Source: Alitta virens (lineage: Eukaryota; Annelida; Polychaeta; Phyllodocida; Nereididae). Taken from it: 64,000 nt of DNA. The DNA is taken from assembly GCA_932294295.1 (NCBI GenBank), contig OW028580.1, positions 12,057,374 to 12,121,373 of the forward strand. The letters run 5' to 3'. How positions within the stretch are numbered: position 1 is the first letter of the stretch; the number at the start of each line of letters is the position of its first letter. This document shows positions 1 through 11,439 of the stretch, one piece after another. A model generated the notes under the pieces. The model had not been told where the DNA came from. It saw nothing but the letters and a program-made list of their open reading frames with translations, and did no database searches. The translations under genes were made by a program, and so were the position numbers.

Positions 1-974
1 GATTTAGATAAATCCATAGATTCAATCATATTGAACACACAGATAGATTTGATATATTCGATAATGTTTACAATTCATCCATAGAAATGACAAATCCCAC
101 AATTAACAAACAAAACCCGGAAAGTCAAAATATCAAGTTGGTTTTATCTGGAACTGTAATATCATGGAGTATCTTGTGACTCCCTGGTTATATCTGTACT
201 GAACACGTCACACAGCTAGACAACTAGACGATAGGCCTATGAGCTAGACAGGCAGTCTAGACGTCTAGACAGGTAGACACAGTAACTGTTACATCTGGTT
301 TGTAACTTTCGTTCTATTCTCAGTGATTGCATGATTTTGTTTGACAACTTCAATGAGGAATTCTATTGCGTCATGAAAGACCGTTCGATTTTCAATGCAA
401 GTTCACCAAAAACAAAGGAAAGCTGCCTTGATTCGTTAGATGTTCTAAAAGTTGACATTACCAAATGTTATAAATCGAATTCCTTCTCAGTTTCCATCCA
501 AATGTGGACTTAGAAAGGACGAAATAATTTTTGTTGGTCAAGTTGGACTTAAGTGGTTTTTTCTGGTCGCCATCCACTTATGGTGATCACAATTTACTAC
601 TTACTACAACTACTGCCTGATGTTTCTAATCAGCTACTTAGTTTCAATTAAGGCTGCTTTTTAAATCACTGAAGTCTCAAAAGTGACGGTCTATAGTCTA
701 GAATCTGTGTAGGCTTACACAACCTAGGGGAGAGCGAGGAACAGTGAGACACAGGGAACAGTGAGACAAAGCCCCTAGTTTCAACACAGTGCCCTTTAGG
801 GATTTGGGCCAACACTACATAACCACCAGATTGTTCCATTACCTGCAAGAAATAAAAGCATGAGGTGTTTGAAATTTCACATTTTGGGTTTTACACCAGG
901 CTCAGTGAACCAAGTTCGAAGAGGGTTATTGATATCAAGTGGAAAAATTCATATCCCTCCAAGGGGCGGGCATA
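1..974. other. gene-free left edge, no gene recognised
   Basis: I see no convincing coding region here. Only short open stretches occur. A phrase near 725-775 (GGGGAGAGCG followed by AACAGTGAGAC twice) resembles a stretch at 12,900-12,935 (GGGGAGAGCGGGGTACAGTG), so part of this DNA is probably dispersed repeat. Confidence 0.4.
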
Positions 975-1620
975 ACACTTTCATTTCCGGAGCGGAACTC
1001 TAACACTAATGCATTTACCCTAACAAAAGTTTGTACAGTAATACTCTCTCTGTAAGGCCTAGTGGTGCATTTTGAAAGTCACATTGACATATATGTTGGC
1101 TATGTTTAATAAAATTACGAAAAATAAATTACTACACTACTGCACCTACATGCTTAAAACTTTGCCATAATATGTCTAAAATATTGTAGTGGGGGTCTCT
1201 TGGATGGAAATACCAGAGAATTATTGAAATAAAGGTAAAAATTGGGAAAATTCTTACTTTTTCATCCCTCCATGCCAATTTTGTCAGTGACATATCTCAA
1301 TTAGTCTTTCCACTTTTCAAACTTATGAAATATCTGAAAAAATGGTAAAAATTGTGTTTCTGTAGCAGAACTTTAGCATAATGCACTTACTCAACAAACT
1401 TTCATATGGTGTTACTCTATATAGCCTAGTTGTGCCTTTTGATGGTCACATTGACATATCAGCTGTGTACAAAATTTTGAATTTTTTTTAGATATATTTA
1501 TTTTTCCATTTCTAGACCAAACTCACTAAAGTTTTACTGTGCATAAATTCATAAAAGAACTTGTCATAATATGTCTAAAATAGTGTAGAGATATATTTTT
1601 GGGGTTTCACGACCAGTAAT
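975..1620 (+). repeat. two diverged copies of a dispersed repeat (CTCTATATGGCCTAGTGGTG family)
   Basis: Two diverged copies lie head to tail, at about 980-1,230 and 1,350-1,620. Each runs through the same ordered blocks: a 'CAGAACTYTAACA' block, 'AATGCAYTTACYC', 'ACTCTATATRGCCTAGTKGTGC', 'GTCACATTGACATAT', and a distal 'CATAATATGTCTAAAATA' block. Further copies are at 10,375-10,480 (inverted) and 14,930-15,140. No coding frame is evident, so this is probably a non-autonomous element or LINE tail. The family name is unknown to me. Confidence 0.6.
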
Positions 1621-2644
1621 GATATATCATTTTGTAATTAGGGTACTGTTTCAAACCCCCATATCAAAGAAAGCAAGTGAAATTTTGCATAACATAAACT
1701 AATTGTTGTATTTTCACTTTGAAATTTGTTTCATCATTTTGTGTCATAATAACGGAAAATCTGGATAAAAGTGCCAAAAATAGTGTTGTTTCCAACATTC
1801 CCGAGTTATATTATCATCATAATATGTTTTTCTGCAAGACTGATCGCTCTCACCCAGTCTCTTAATTTCACTCTCAGCAACCCAGATAAATTTTTTTGTA
1901 TATTATTATCAATTTAATGATTAGTTGCATAATAATCTATAACTACTTTAAATACCATAGATTTGATGCAAATCAACAACCAAACAATCCAGTTTCTATT
2001 CAACAGTTGAAGGGAATGGCAATTAATAATGAATAGCAGTGTGTGAAAAATATTTTGACTTATGAAGCTATGAAAATTGGTGTGTAAAGCATAATCCCAT
2101 GCAAAATAAAGCTTTAAGATTTGTTTTGTATGGAATTATACCAAACACATTTATGATATCTTCTTTAACACTGTTATGTATGTTTTATAGTATTATTACC
2201 GAATTTCTAATATTCCTTTGGAATCATTGTCATAGCCTGTATGAGTATGTGGACAGAAAAACCATAATCTTGTAGATTATTTAAGGGACTTGCTATTTTA
2301 TTGATAATATTGTGCATAAAATCTCTGAAACAATCAATTAAATGGCAGGAACTGGATATACACATCAGCAAGCAAACAATCCAGTTTCTATTCAACAATA
2401 TCAGGACTGTGGGAACAGAATAGTGAACTGCGTGTTATGCGCATTCTGGTCTTGCTAGAAATAGGCTTAATTACCTAGTTATACATATCAGTCTGATTGG
2501 TCGCGACGATCTGTGGAGTGCCCAGTCAGTGCCAGTGTTTAAGAAATGTATCTATATCTATCACAGCAATGTGGCCATTGAGTCTTTTGAAACACTTGCT
2601 GCTTACGTAGATTTACCCCTAGAGGGCCCTTTAAGACATAAGTG
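1621..2644. other. gene-free; 25-bp direct repeat and inverted copy of a retrotransposon fragment
   Basis: There is no recognisable gene. A 25-bp sequence, CAAACAATCCAGTTTCTATT followed by CAACA, occurs twice in direct orientation (1,981-2,005 and 2,373-2,397), 392 bp apart. Nine bases after the second copy, 2,407-2,448 is an exact 42-bp inverted copy of positions 5,340-5,381 inside the BEL/Pao reverse transcriptase. This looks like rearrangement filler. Confidence 0.6.
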
Positions 2645-4100
2645 CTAAATCTGAAATTTCAAATGATAACCCATACAAAGGTCACATGAAAGCTTATTAA
2701 ACGAGAAGGCCAGCTCAATGCGACGGCCACAACGAGTAAACCTGTCATCTACTCCACCAACATGTGAAGCATCAACCACTGGTGAGTCTATCACTGTCTT
2801 ATTGACAGGAACCACAGTATCTGGATCAGGAACCACCTAGATCAACTACAATTTCTAAATCATGGATACGTTGTAAGGGTCTTGAAAACACCCCCTTTGC
2901 AGTTTTCACGTCTACTGCACGAACTAAACCAACTTTTCCTGGAATCATTCTTTGAATTACACCAAGAGGCCACTCCAACCTACTGTATCTCTCATCCCTT
3001 ATCAATGCAACAGAACCTTCTCTAACACTACCCTTTTCAGGTGGACCCTTGCTAGGCGGAAGGTTCCTAATGTATTCTTGGGTCCAACAAGACCAGAACC
3101 TATTCAGTTGAGTCTGATGATGCTCAAACTGCTGAGCAAGGTCTTTAGCACTGATTGCCATTTGATCAAGACTAATGGGACCTTTAAACAAAGAAGATCT
3201 TCCCAGCAAGAAGTGGGCAGGGGTCAATGGGGTCCCTGAATCCAACTCATCCCCCACAAAAGTCAAAGGTAGGGAGTTCACACAAAACTTCACTTCGTGA
3301 AGAGTGGTCTCAAGCCCTGTTTGCGTTAACGACCTGTTACCAATTGACTTCTTCAGAGCAGACTTGACAGTTCCAATAAGTCTCTCCTACCACCTCCACA
3401 CCATGGGGCTCGGGAACAATAAATTGCCAGTCAGGCCCATCGGATTCAAACATCTTCAAGAGTTGATCCTTTGCAGCAACAAACCCCTTGGCATTATCAG
3501 ACACCAATAAGACTGGCATTCCTCGACGTGCAATGAACCGACGCAACGCCATCATTGTAACCTCACAAGAACTTCTTCCAATGAAATCACAACAATATAA
3601 TGGTCCGCCATGGTCAATTCCGGTCGCAGAAAGGGGGGGGGGGGACTGACTGAGCCGTAATTTCGGCAAAGGAGCCATGGTCTCCACAGAAGCCTGTGCA
3701 TCAAGACGCTGGCAGGGAACACACCATTTTCTACGCCCTTGCATATTCTCCTTGCACTGTGAATCCAATAAGAACAACGTAAACTGTTGAGCATCAAATT
3801 CACCCCAGCATGTTTAAGCAAGAGATGCTGAAACCTAACTAACAGTTCCGCAAAGTGCCCTCTGGGCACAACAATAGGATGTTTCTCTTCTTCCGAAAGA
3901 TCAGCAAAGTCTAGTCTACCTTGCACTCTAATGAGCCCATCATCATCTAAACAAGGGGATAACTTGTACAAACAAGATGATTTCGTGACCTGCAAACCAG
4001 ATTTCAAACAATTGATTTCCTCAGAAAATTTCGCATTTTGAACAGATTTGATTAAATACAGTTTTGCACTTCCTAATTCTGTGAACGATAAATCAGACAT
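2645..4100 (-). pseudogene. BEL/Pao integrase and DUF5641-type C-terminal domain (broken)
   Basis: Three open pieces run downstream on the minus strand. 4,100-3,552 carries the HHCC-like zinc-binding region (HPIVVP...GHFAELL...HAGVNLMLNSLR). 3,777-3,337 carries the integrase core, with CVPCQRLDAQ, the GIDHGGPLY motif A region and RRGMPVLLVSDNAKGF around the second catalytic Asp. 3,293-2,826 carries the DUF5641-type domain (LTPAHFLLGR, RFWSCWTQEYIRNL, VREGSVALIRDE, WPLGVIQRMIPG). A further frame at 2,836-2,645 may be the old C-terminal tail. A poly-G run near 3,637 sits beside one of the frame changes. Confidence 0.85.
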
Positions 4101-4130
4101 GATTCTCTCTTCTTTAGTCAGTCTGACATT

Positions 4131-5778
4131 TCAGATGAATCTAAGAACCCAGCCAACTATGTGAATACTCTTCAGCAAGGTACCCCAACGTTCAACTTCA
4201 AAGATTCTCACAGGATCACAAACTGCTGATAATGAGGTATTCACTGCATTGTTGCAATCCTCATCCTCTGGCAAATCGTAAAAGAAAGGCTGACCCATTG
4301 GAGAATAGACACAATCTGGGCCTTTCAACCACAAAGTAGAGTTCACCAGGTTAGAGGCTGAGATGCCTCTGGTAACTAAGTCAGCCAGATTGGCTTTTCC
4401 TGGAAAATGTCTCCAATTGGCAAGGCTAGTCAATTCCTGCACTTGTTCGACTCTGTAAGCCACAAACTTTTTCCATCTGGAAGGCTGGCCTTTAATCCAC
4501 CCTACAGCAACCATTGAATCTGTCCAACAACAATAGTCAATGCCATCAGGTAACTGCAAGGCATCACAAACTTGTCTCAGTAATTGAGCTGCCAAAAAAG
4601 CATCCAAAAGTTCCAGTGTCGGCAATGAGACTCGCTTCAATTGAGCGACCTTAGCTCTTGACAAGACCAAAATGGAAACTGCTCCATTTGGTGTTCCAAC
4701 AATCAAATATACACAAGCACCATATGCTTTCTCGGAAGCATCACCGAAAGCATGTAGTTCAAGCACACGCTCATTTGTCCAAATACCATTAGAATAGTGT
4801 CTAGGTATTTCCCAATCCTTGAAATAGATCATACCATCAATCCACTGCTGAACTTGTTCTGCTGTTGAATCTGAGACTTCTTCATCCCATACAACACCAT
4901 AATTCCTGAAATATACATTTCAGGCCAATAACATACAGGTTCAACATTCCCAAGGGATCAAACATGCGAGCTATGATATTAAGGTTGACTCGCTTTGTTA
5001 ATTTCAACGAACAATCTAACTCAAGTCCCTCAAACTTGAAACCGTCTTTGACTGCATTCCATTTCATCCCCAGAATCCTGATAAAGTTTGAGGTTTCTGA
5101 CTGGCCTACTACCAATGACTTATTGGACTCCCACTTGGTCAACAATACCAGCTTCACTCATCACTTTATCAGCTTCTTCGACCATTTGCATGGCTTCAAC
5201 TTCATCATTGGCTCCAGATAGCCAATCGTCTACGTACAAGTTATTCTGCAGTTCCTCAACAACTCTACTGGATTCAAACTGAGAAAAAAAATATTTGATC
5301 GTAGCGTTCAAAATAAAAGGGCTAGAACTACGGGACACGCAGAATGCGCATAACACGCAGTTCACTATTCTGTTCCCACAGGAAACGCTGCACATCTTGA
5401 TCAGCTCCCCTGACAGAAATTTGTAAGAACGCTTTACGAATATCTGCAACCACTGCAACCAGCCATCTTAATCAAAATGTCGATCAGACTAGGAATCAAA
5501 TTTGGTCCAACCTCTAGACAGTCATTTAATGAGACATTGTTTGGCCCTTTAGCAGAAGCGTCAAAGACAGGCCGCACTTTGGTGGAGACACTACTTTCCT
5601 TCACAACTGGCCGATGTGGCAAATCAAAAATTCGATATGGTCCCACTATCTGGTCTGAGGGAACCTCTTCAATGATCTGCTCCGACTCCAACTCATGTAA
5701 AACATCATCATAACGATTCCTAAGAGAGGGATCTCTACTAAGCTTTCGTAACAGCGACTTCAACCTTTGGAGAGCCAT
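4131..5778 (-). pseudogene. BEL/Pao reverse transcriptase and RNase H region (broken)
   Basis: 5,778-5,434 carries the N-terminal part of the reverse transcriptase (HRPVVKESSVSTKVRPVFD, then SLNDCLEVGPNLIP). The middle is frameshifted near 5,330-5,440. 5,458-5,120 resumes with SSPFILNATIKY and the catalytic NNLYVDDW box (YVDD). 5,157-4,882 is the thumb/connection region. 4,832-4,131 is the Peptidase_A17/RNase H-like region, with LHAFGDASEKAYGACVYL, LPTLELLDAFLAAQL and CCWTDSMVAVGWIKG. The strongly conserved boxes leave little doubt about the family. Frame breaks make it non-functional. Confidence 0.88.
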
Positions 5779-5903
5779 ATCGAAATGTCTACCAAATCAC
5801 CAACCTTGTTGGTCTTAAATGGCAAAGCCACTTCATATCTACCATTGCTCATGCGCAAACTATTGTGGAATTCAGTCAACAGTGAAGTTTCAATCTTTGT
5901 TTC

Positions 5904-6471
5904 TTAAATTTCCTCTATGTTCCAGAAGTTTCTAAGAGTCGAGTCAGGCAGATCACATAAGCATAACAACTGATGGGCCACTCTGGGTTGATCAACACCT
6001 TTGAGGACCCCTGAAATAATCCAACCAAACAAAGTTTCTTGTGCTAAACCTTCTGGAACCGAGACAGCATTAGGCATAACTAGTTGCCAATAAAAGTCTA
6101 AGCCTATCAGAATGTCCACAGAGCACACCTTGTCTCTATGGTAATCCTCCACCAATCTCAAATCTCTGAACGAACTAAGAAAAAATGCTGCGCATTACTT
6201 CTCTACTGGCTGTATTACTGCCAAATGCAGCATATGACACACTTTCCTGATTAACAAAATCTGGTCCTACTTTATCAACCAAATCTCTTGTAACATACGT
6301 CTGATCAGAGCCAGTATCAAACATAATGTTAGCCTTGACCGATCCTTTCTTTCCTACTATTTCTTCGGTCAAAGTTTGCAAAAGGACACCAACCTGTCCA
6401 GTTTTGGCATTTAGCGTAGCCAGTCCCGTGTGAGAAACTTTATCTTTATTACTCAACTTTTCCAGACTCAT
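5904..6471 (-). pseudogene. BEL/Pao aspartic protease (broken)
   Basis: 6,471-6,175 contains the active-site segment ANIMFDTGSDQTYVTRDLV, a DTG/DTGS retropepsin motif. 6,161-5,904 contains VDILIGLDFYW and AQETLFGWIISG, the usual C-terminal half of the BEL/Pao protease domain. A frame change near 6,165-6,175 splits the two halves. It lies between the gag knuckles and the reverse transcriptase, as expected. Confidence 0.85.
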
Positions 6472-7736
6472 TACTCACTTTTCTCGTTACATTTTTCCAA
6501 CTACACCAGAGCAAATGATGGCTGCCACCACAACTACTACATTTATTTTCACAATTGGAGGCCATGTGGCCCTTTGCTAGACAACGGAAACAAAGACCTT
6601 TCCTTCTCAACTTTTCCTTCTTGTCTGCCATATTATTAGACCTGACCAGATCCCAGCATTTGTGTGTGGGGTGTGACCTTCCACAGACATCATAGTTCTG
6701 CATTGCATTAGCAACTGCTGGCAGTGCCGTGACAGTCAGTACCTTCTTTCGTTCTTCTGACTTCTGACTTGACTTCCAGTTTCCTGAGGCTCTTAAATGT
6801 TAACGACCTTTCCCGAAGCTGAATTTCGTTCCCCAAAAACTCAAGTAACCAGTCTAGGTCACTCTCATGTCCTTCACTATGACGCACCCATTCTACACGT
6901 AAATCGTGGGGAATACATGATAACCTCATGGGAGTCAACAAAACCCCATATTGTTTTCCAGTTATTTCTAGGCTTTCAAGACTATGAACATGGGTGAGTA
7001 AAGTGTCTTTGAAGTTTTCTCAATGCTTGCAGACTTGTTTGTTTCCCCAAAGACGACAAGTTCAAAAACTCTTGTACATGCTTGAAAATGATCCGTTCCT
7101 TCCGACCAAATCGATCTTGTGAGCTGCATCATAATTCTTTTCAGTTGGTTAAAGACAGTCCTTGGATCGCCTCTAATGTTTCACCTTCCAATAGCGACTG
7201 AAGGTATGTGAGCTTGCTAATTACTGGCAAGTCTGAACAGCTGAACTATGTACTATTGCAATAAATTGATCCCAAAAGGATTACCACTTCAACACATCAC
7301 CAGAGAACGTTGGCAGAACTAGCTTCGGTAACTTAACATTAGGTTTCGCTTCCCTATTTTCATCTAGAACAGAAACAGGTTTCTTCTCTTTAGGCTCATT
7401 TAACTGTGACAATACTCTTGCTGCTCTAACACGAACAGACTTAACCTCTTCTCTAAAGGTGGCAGCCTACTCAATAACACCTTCCATGTCATATTCATTA
7501 CATTCTAATTCATACTCTGTTTGAGCTTTATCTAAAGACTGTAACCTTTTGTCAAATTCTTCTATGGCATCTTTTATCAACTGTATCAACTCTTCCAACA
7601 CTTCTAACAAGGCCTTTTTTGTCATCCAACCTTTCACTACTGCACGTCTTTTAAATGCTGCAGACATTTTGACAATAAATTCACTTGCCTCGACAAATAC
7701 AACCTCAATAATTATACTCAATTTCAAATCATTCAA
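6449..7736 (-). pseudogene. BEL/Pao gag with CCHC zinc knuckles (broken)
   Basis: 7,670-7,467 reads as a gag N-terminus rich in charged coiled-coil residues (MSAAFKRRAVVKGWMTKK...), typical of the BEL/Pao DUF1759 region. 6,941-6,708 holds the capsid-like PHDLRVEWVRHSEGHE...LLEFL segment. 6,703-6,449 holds two knuckles: CFRCLAKGHMASNC (C-x2-C-x4-H-x4-C) and CSSCGGSHHLLWC (C-x2-C-x3-H-x4-C). The stretch 6,942-7,466 between the pieces is decayed. The 'MSAAF' methionine is the likely original start, since upstream codons do not look coding. Confidence 0.8.
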
Positions 7737-8650
7737 TGTTCAGAACAAACACAAGTCACAATTCAATCATATATGTGTCACCAAAATTAACATTTACTTT
7801 CAATTAGTTCAACACATCAATTACCTTGGACACATCAATTGCATTGAGCATACGTAACGTCAAACACATGACACACCACACACGGTGACATCACATTAAC
7901 ATTCCTGAGGAGTGGTATTCATAAGCATCAACTAACATGAATTCACAATAATGTTCATCAACACATTATTTTCACCTTGTACATGTACAATATACACACA
8001 TGACTTCTACTTCATAAAACTGCATGACACAGATCAACTTTCAGTGAGACACAATTAAATCACAAATTGACACAATTCAAGTCAAATCACAAATGACACC
8101 ATTAAAAAATGACAGTTCACATGATGCATGCATGTAATGATTCTTCACAAAATCTTCGCAATAATACAGCACAATCTTCACGACATCAGGTGATCAGCAA
8201 TCTCCGCGATAATACAGATGGCTTGAAAATCATGACAATCTTCGCGACCATACAAGAGATCCAGAAATGACAATCTTCATGACCATAACTTGTATAAGTT
8301 GCATAACTAATCTTGCCACATAACAGTATCAAATCTTGAAGTTCTAGCAACAACAGCAATCATGGAGTGACCAAACATCACTTGCTAGACCATTCCGGAC
8401 GGACCAGACGACATCCAGCATCAAATCTTCCTTTAGCATCAATACTAATCATGGGGTGACAAAACATCACTTTCTAGACAATCCCAGACAGTCTCTAGAT
8501 GACTTTCAGACGATTTCCAGACAGCCTGCAGACGAAGCACGTGGCTGCCAACGCTGCCATAACGAATCCAAATTTGACGAGTTTAACACACGAAACGTCA
8601 GCAAACTCTTCCCAAAGACTTCCTGATCTTCTCTGGTAGCAAAGCCACCT
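7737..8650. other. untranslated leader region of the BEL/Pao element
   Basis: This gene-free stretch between the gag start and the primer-binding site is AT-rich. It holds short irregular repeats such as 'ATCTTCGCGAYMATA' around 8,150-8,290 and 'CAGACGA/CAGACAGTC' around 8,395-8,535. I see no open frame of note. Confidence 0.4.
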
Positions 8651-8652
8651 TT

Positions 8653-8670
8653 TCCCGGGTTCCGGCACCA
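8653..8670 (-). other. tRNA primer-binding site of the BEL/Pao element
   Basis: On the minus strand TGGTGCCGGAACCCGGGA begins with the complement of a tRNA 3' CCA end and continues through an acceptor stem and T-arm complement. It sits two bases inside the candidate LTR end (TTAATAACA at 8,673), the expected position for a primer-binding site. I do not assign the tRNA. Confidence 0.7.
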
Positions 8671-8672
8671 AA

Positions 8673-9360
8673 TGTTATTAATTATTTCTTGACGTTCGTC
8701 TTCCGAAAGGCGGTGCTACGATCTGGTGCGAAGCACCGGCCTTTCTGATAACCGATTTGCCGCTCCCCTGAAATCGGGGAGGGAAATGCTTCCGCGAGTC
8801 GTATTAACACAAAGTAGTGCGATTACTACGCCTTATTTCTTTCTTCCAAGAAGCCACTCACTGTGAAACTGGTTCAGATGATTTATTTTGACTTAAACAC
8901 TACTACCATTATGAATTGAACGACTTTACCATGGAATTCCACCAACTGCATAAGGTACTCTTTTCGTAAATGGCACTGAACAAGCGTTGTAATGGCGTTG
9001 CGACGCTTATTGAACGATCCATTTTTTACGTTTTCCCTTGATGCTTCACGTGAGTTCTCAGAGAGACCAGTGCACCGGACAAGCGCCATCTTTCGGCAGA
9101 ATTTGGCGTAGCACCGGTCTTTCTGAGAACCAGTTTTACAGTGAGTGGCTTCTTGGAAGAAAGAAATAAGACGTAGTAATCACACTACTTTGTTTGCAGA
9201 CGTCGCGCAGAAGCATTTCCCTCCCTGATTTCAGGGGAGCGGCAAATCAGTTATCAGAAAGGCCGGTGCTTCGCACCAGATCGTAGCACCGCCTTTCGGA
9301 AGAGGAATGTCATAGTTGTTAAACAGGAAGTTGCTCTTTTTTTATTCTTTCACTTCAACA
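8673..9360 (-). repeat. candidate 5' LTR of the BEL/Pao element, mostly an inverted repeat
   Basis: Read on the minus strand, the interval begins TGTTGAAGTG, has AATAAA soon after, and ends TTAATAACA directly before the primer-binding site. That fits TG...CA termini and a 688-bp LTR. Most of its length (8,690-9,312) is a foldback with arms of about 186 bp (see separate entry). No second LTR copy is in the window, so the LTR call cannot be confirmed by comparison. The alternative is a foldback element that inserted into an LTR remnant. Confidence 0.5.
8690..9312. repeat. large inverted repeat, arms about 186 bp
   Basis: The left arm (8,690-8,875) starts TGACGTTCGTCTTCCGAAAG. The right arm (9,126-9,312), reverse complemented, starts TGACATTCCTCTTCCGAAAG. 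The arms stay collinear to CCAAGAAGCCACTCACTG with roughly 90% identity by eye. The roughly 250-bp centre contains a shorter theme shared with the arms (GTTCTCAGARAGACC next to a CACCGG block). The whole unit could fold into one long hairpin. Confidence 0.9.
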
Positions 9361-9764
9361 TAGGAGAGTTCCACAGAAATTAACACCAGAGGGCGACACT
9401 GCCCAATACACTAATTGCATTCAGAAATAATGCACAACATAATGCATTTGCTCCAATTGACTCACAGTTTAAAAGAATACAAAATTAAAAATTTATTTAC
9501 AATGTCATTGTCATCAAAATATGAAAGATGTCACTTCGTTAATACTGAAGATAAAATGTATTGTGACAAATCTAGTTAACTATGTAAGTGTTTCAGAGTT
9601 GTATAATAATGGTTTATACAGATCAGCTTCTGTTGCTTTTGTTAAGAAAATATTAGATGAATGTGGTTTATCGTACATATGATTAGAACAGGAAACACGA
9701 TAAACTCGATGACAGGTATCAAACTGAATCAAGGTCTTATTTTCATCGCCTCAGATAGAAATTG
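9361..9764. other. gene-free, AT-rich
   Basis: I recognise nothing here. It may be the distal part of the LINE relic that follows on the minus strand, but no readable frame survives. Confidence 0.3.
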
Positions 9765-10234
9765 ACTTAGCCGTCCTCTTTATCTTGAGCAACACCATCA
9801 AAAATAAGATTGCTCTTACGTTGATAGGCATTTAATGGATTTTTTAATAAATCCTTGGAAGCCTGTTTTTCTTCTTAATTGTTCAGCCAAGTGATGACAT
9901 ATTTTTGTTCCAATTGGTTGACACGCTCAACCGTCTTATTCAAACTGAGAAGTGTGTTATCAGTTTTTTTAGCAGCTTTACACAAGCAATGAGTGGCTTC
10001 AATGTCAGTTCTTGTTTAATGGATAAGATGCATGAGTTCTTTCAATTCGTCCAGGATTAGTGATGAGGCAAAATTTTCATAATTTGGTCTTGCAACTGAA
10101 AGAGGATCTGTTCGTGAAATTGTACTTCTCAAATTCTTTAGATTTAGCCATCCACAAAAGTTTAGAAAATAGGACATTGTAGCAGCATGGCTCAGTAGGT
10201 CAGACAGAGTAAAGCATGTAAGGATTAAAATCAT
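9765..10234 (-). pseudogene. relic of a LINE-type ORF1 protein
   Basis: On the minus strand 10,234-10,016 is open. With in-frame stops the reading continues as TDIEATHCLCKAAKKTDNTL, then a coiled-coil-like NKTVERVNQLEQKY, then LNAYQRKSNLIFDGVAQ. The last segment resembles the 'LE.Y.RR.NL.F.GV' signature of LINE ORF1 (L1 transposase_22-like) or related coiled-coil proteins. At least two stops interrupt it. The assignment rests on one short motif plus the coiled-coil pattern. Confidence 0.4.
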
Positions 10235-10374
10235 TGACAGTTATGTAGGTCTAATCAGTATCAATTTGACAGTTTGAAAGAAAATGGTTCGGACAACTGG
10301 GAACCGCTTATTTCGTACACTCAGTGTCTGAGTTCGACTTCAGAAGTTAAAGAGAAAAAAAATCTTTTTTTTCC

Positions 10375-10480
10375 GAATTTTGTAAAACATAGCTGTCAAT
10401 GTGACTATCAAAAGGTACCACTTGGCCATATAGAGTATTACTGTATGAAATTTTGTTAGGGTAAGTGCATTAGTAAATCA
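10375..10480 (-). repeat. inverted copy of the CTCTATATGGCC dispersed repeat
   Basis: The minus strand reads through AATGCACTTACCCTAACAAA, ACTCTATATGGCCAAGTGGT and GTCACATTGACAGCTATG in the same order as the copies at 975-1,620 and 14,930-15,140. Confidence 0.6.
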
Positions 10481-10639
10481 ACTAAAAGAAATCACGTTGT
10501 ATTCAAATAACTCATGTTTTGAGTAGTGGAAATCTAGTTTTCAAATGATAAATAAAGATACAAGAATTTTTTTTTTTTTTTGCCTTGATTTTAATCATGA
10601 TGTAAATCAATGATTTAAATCTGGATTCTGGTTTAGCTC

Positions 10640-10815
10640 GTAATTGTTGGCTAACGTGAGTACGTTTGGCCCACTGTGGCATTTTTGGTATGATATGGGT
10701 GGATTAGGGCTTTACGTCCTGCCATCCAACTTAGGACCAAGGAATGGAACGACCCAGTGGTTGGAAGCCCAGCACGCTACCACTGAACTACCAACAAGAC
10801 TATATGACTGGCAAG
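10640..10815 (-). mobile_element. tRNA-derived SINE, family 2, minus-strand copy
   Basis: On the minus strand: GGTAGTTCAGTGGTAGCGTG (an A-box-like tRNA start), then GGGCTTCCAACCACTGGG, then TTCCATTCCTTGGTCC, then AAGTTGGATGGC and GTAAAGCCCTAA. The same order occurs on the plus strand at 35,885-36,245. The A-box-like and B-box-like spacing marks it as a tRNA-derived SINE. Confidence 0.6.
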
Positions 10816-11439
10816 GACAACATCCTGTAACCTGATTGGCTGACATTGACATTTGCATTGACATTACCTCATATTATGTCACAGTTGCTTTGAACAATAT
10901 AATGTGCCATCATTGATCTTCCTGTTGGCCAATATAGCTGTTCCATACGTCTTAAGTACAAAAAGGAATTTCAGTTGACACAGTATCCAACACATTTGCA
11001 CTTGATACTGTTACACCAAGTCACCTTGCCTGTTGCCATTCCCCCAATGAACAAGGTCACAAGGTCACAATCTACTTCCTGTGGGTCATTTGCCCCAGGT
11101 AATTGCATTGGGTCAGTGCAAAGGACGTCAATTCGGCTTTCGTTTGAACTAGGAAACAGATATATTGCCCTACTGACCGGTGACATGCTGGTTTCCGCCC
11201 CCGCTCCCCTTATTCCCATGGATAAAGCTCAGACAAGCCATCAGAAATATTGCAGATCTATCATATTCCAGCAGGTTTGGTTCCATGTGACAGCTCCTTC
11301 CTGTCTGTTGATGCAGTAATAACAGTGTTGGATGTGCTATAGTACTCTAAACAATAAAAGACAAGCCAGTGGATGAATGGTAGATGTTAGAGCAAGAGCA
11401 CTGCTGTCAGCCAGCATGCCCATAAGGAAGTAGTTGTAA
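10816..11439. other. gene-free, no gene recognised
   Basis: Open frames occur on both strands around 10,971-11,319 but are antisense to each other and have no recognisable motif. I read them as chance. Confidence 0.4.

Larger units (their letters stand above)
2645..9360 (-). mobile_element. degenerate BEL/Pao LTR retrotransposon
   Basis: On the minus strand the order is candidate 5' LTR (9,360-8,673), primer-binding site, gag, CCHC knuckles, aspartic protease, reverse transcriptase, RNase H, integrase with zinc-binding region, and a DUF5641-type C-terminal domain. That order and domain set is diagnostic of the BEL/Pao superfamily. The gag-pol reading frame is broken into about ten pieces by frameshifts and stops, so the copy is dead. 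I found no second LTR downstream of pol between about 1,600 and 2,830, so the 3' end appears deleted or replaced. Confidence 0.9.

Noticed and set aside
3637..3645. Poly-G tract as a programmed frameshift site in pol
   Set aside because: Pol is broken in about ten places, so one homopolymer next to a frame change is better explained by decay.
10971..11319. Overlapping 82- and 114-codon frames on opposite strands
   Set aside because: No motif, no splice context, mutually antisense.
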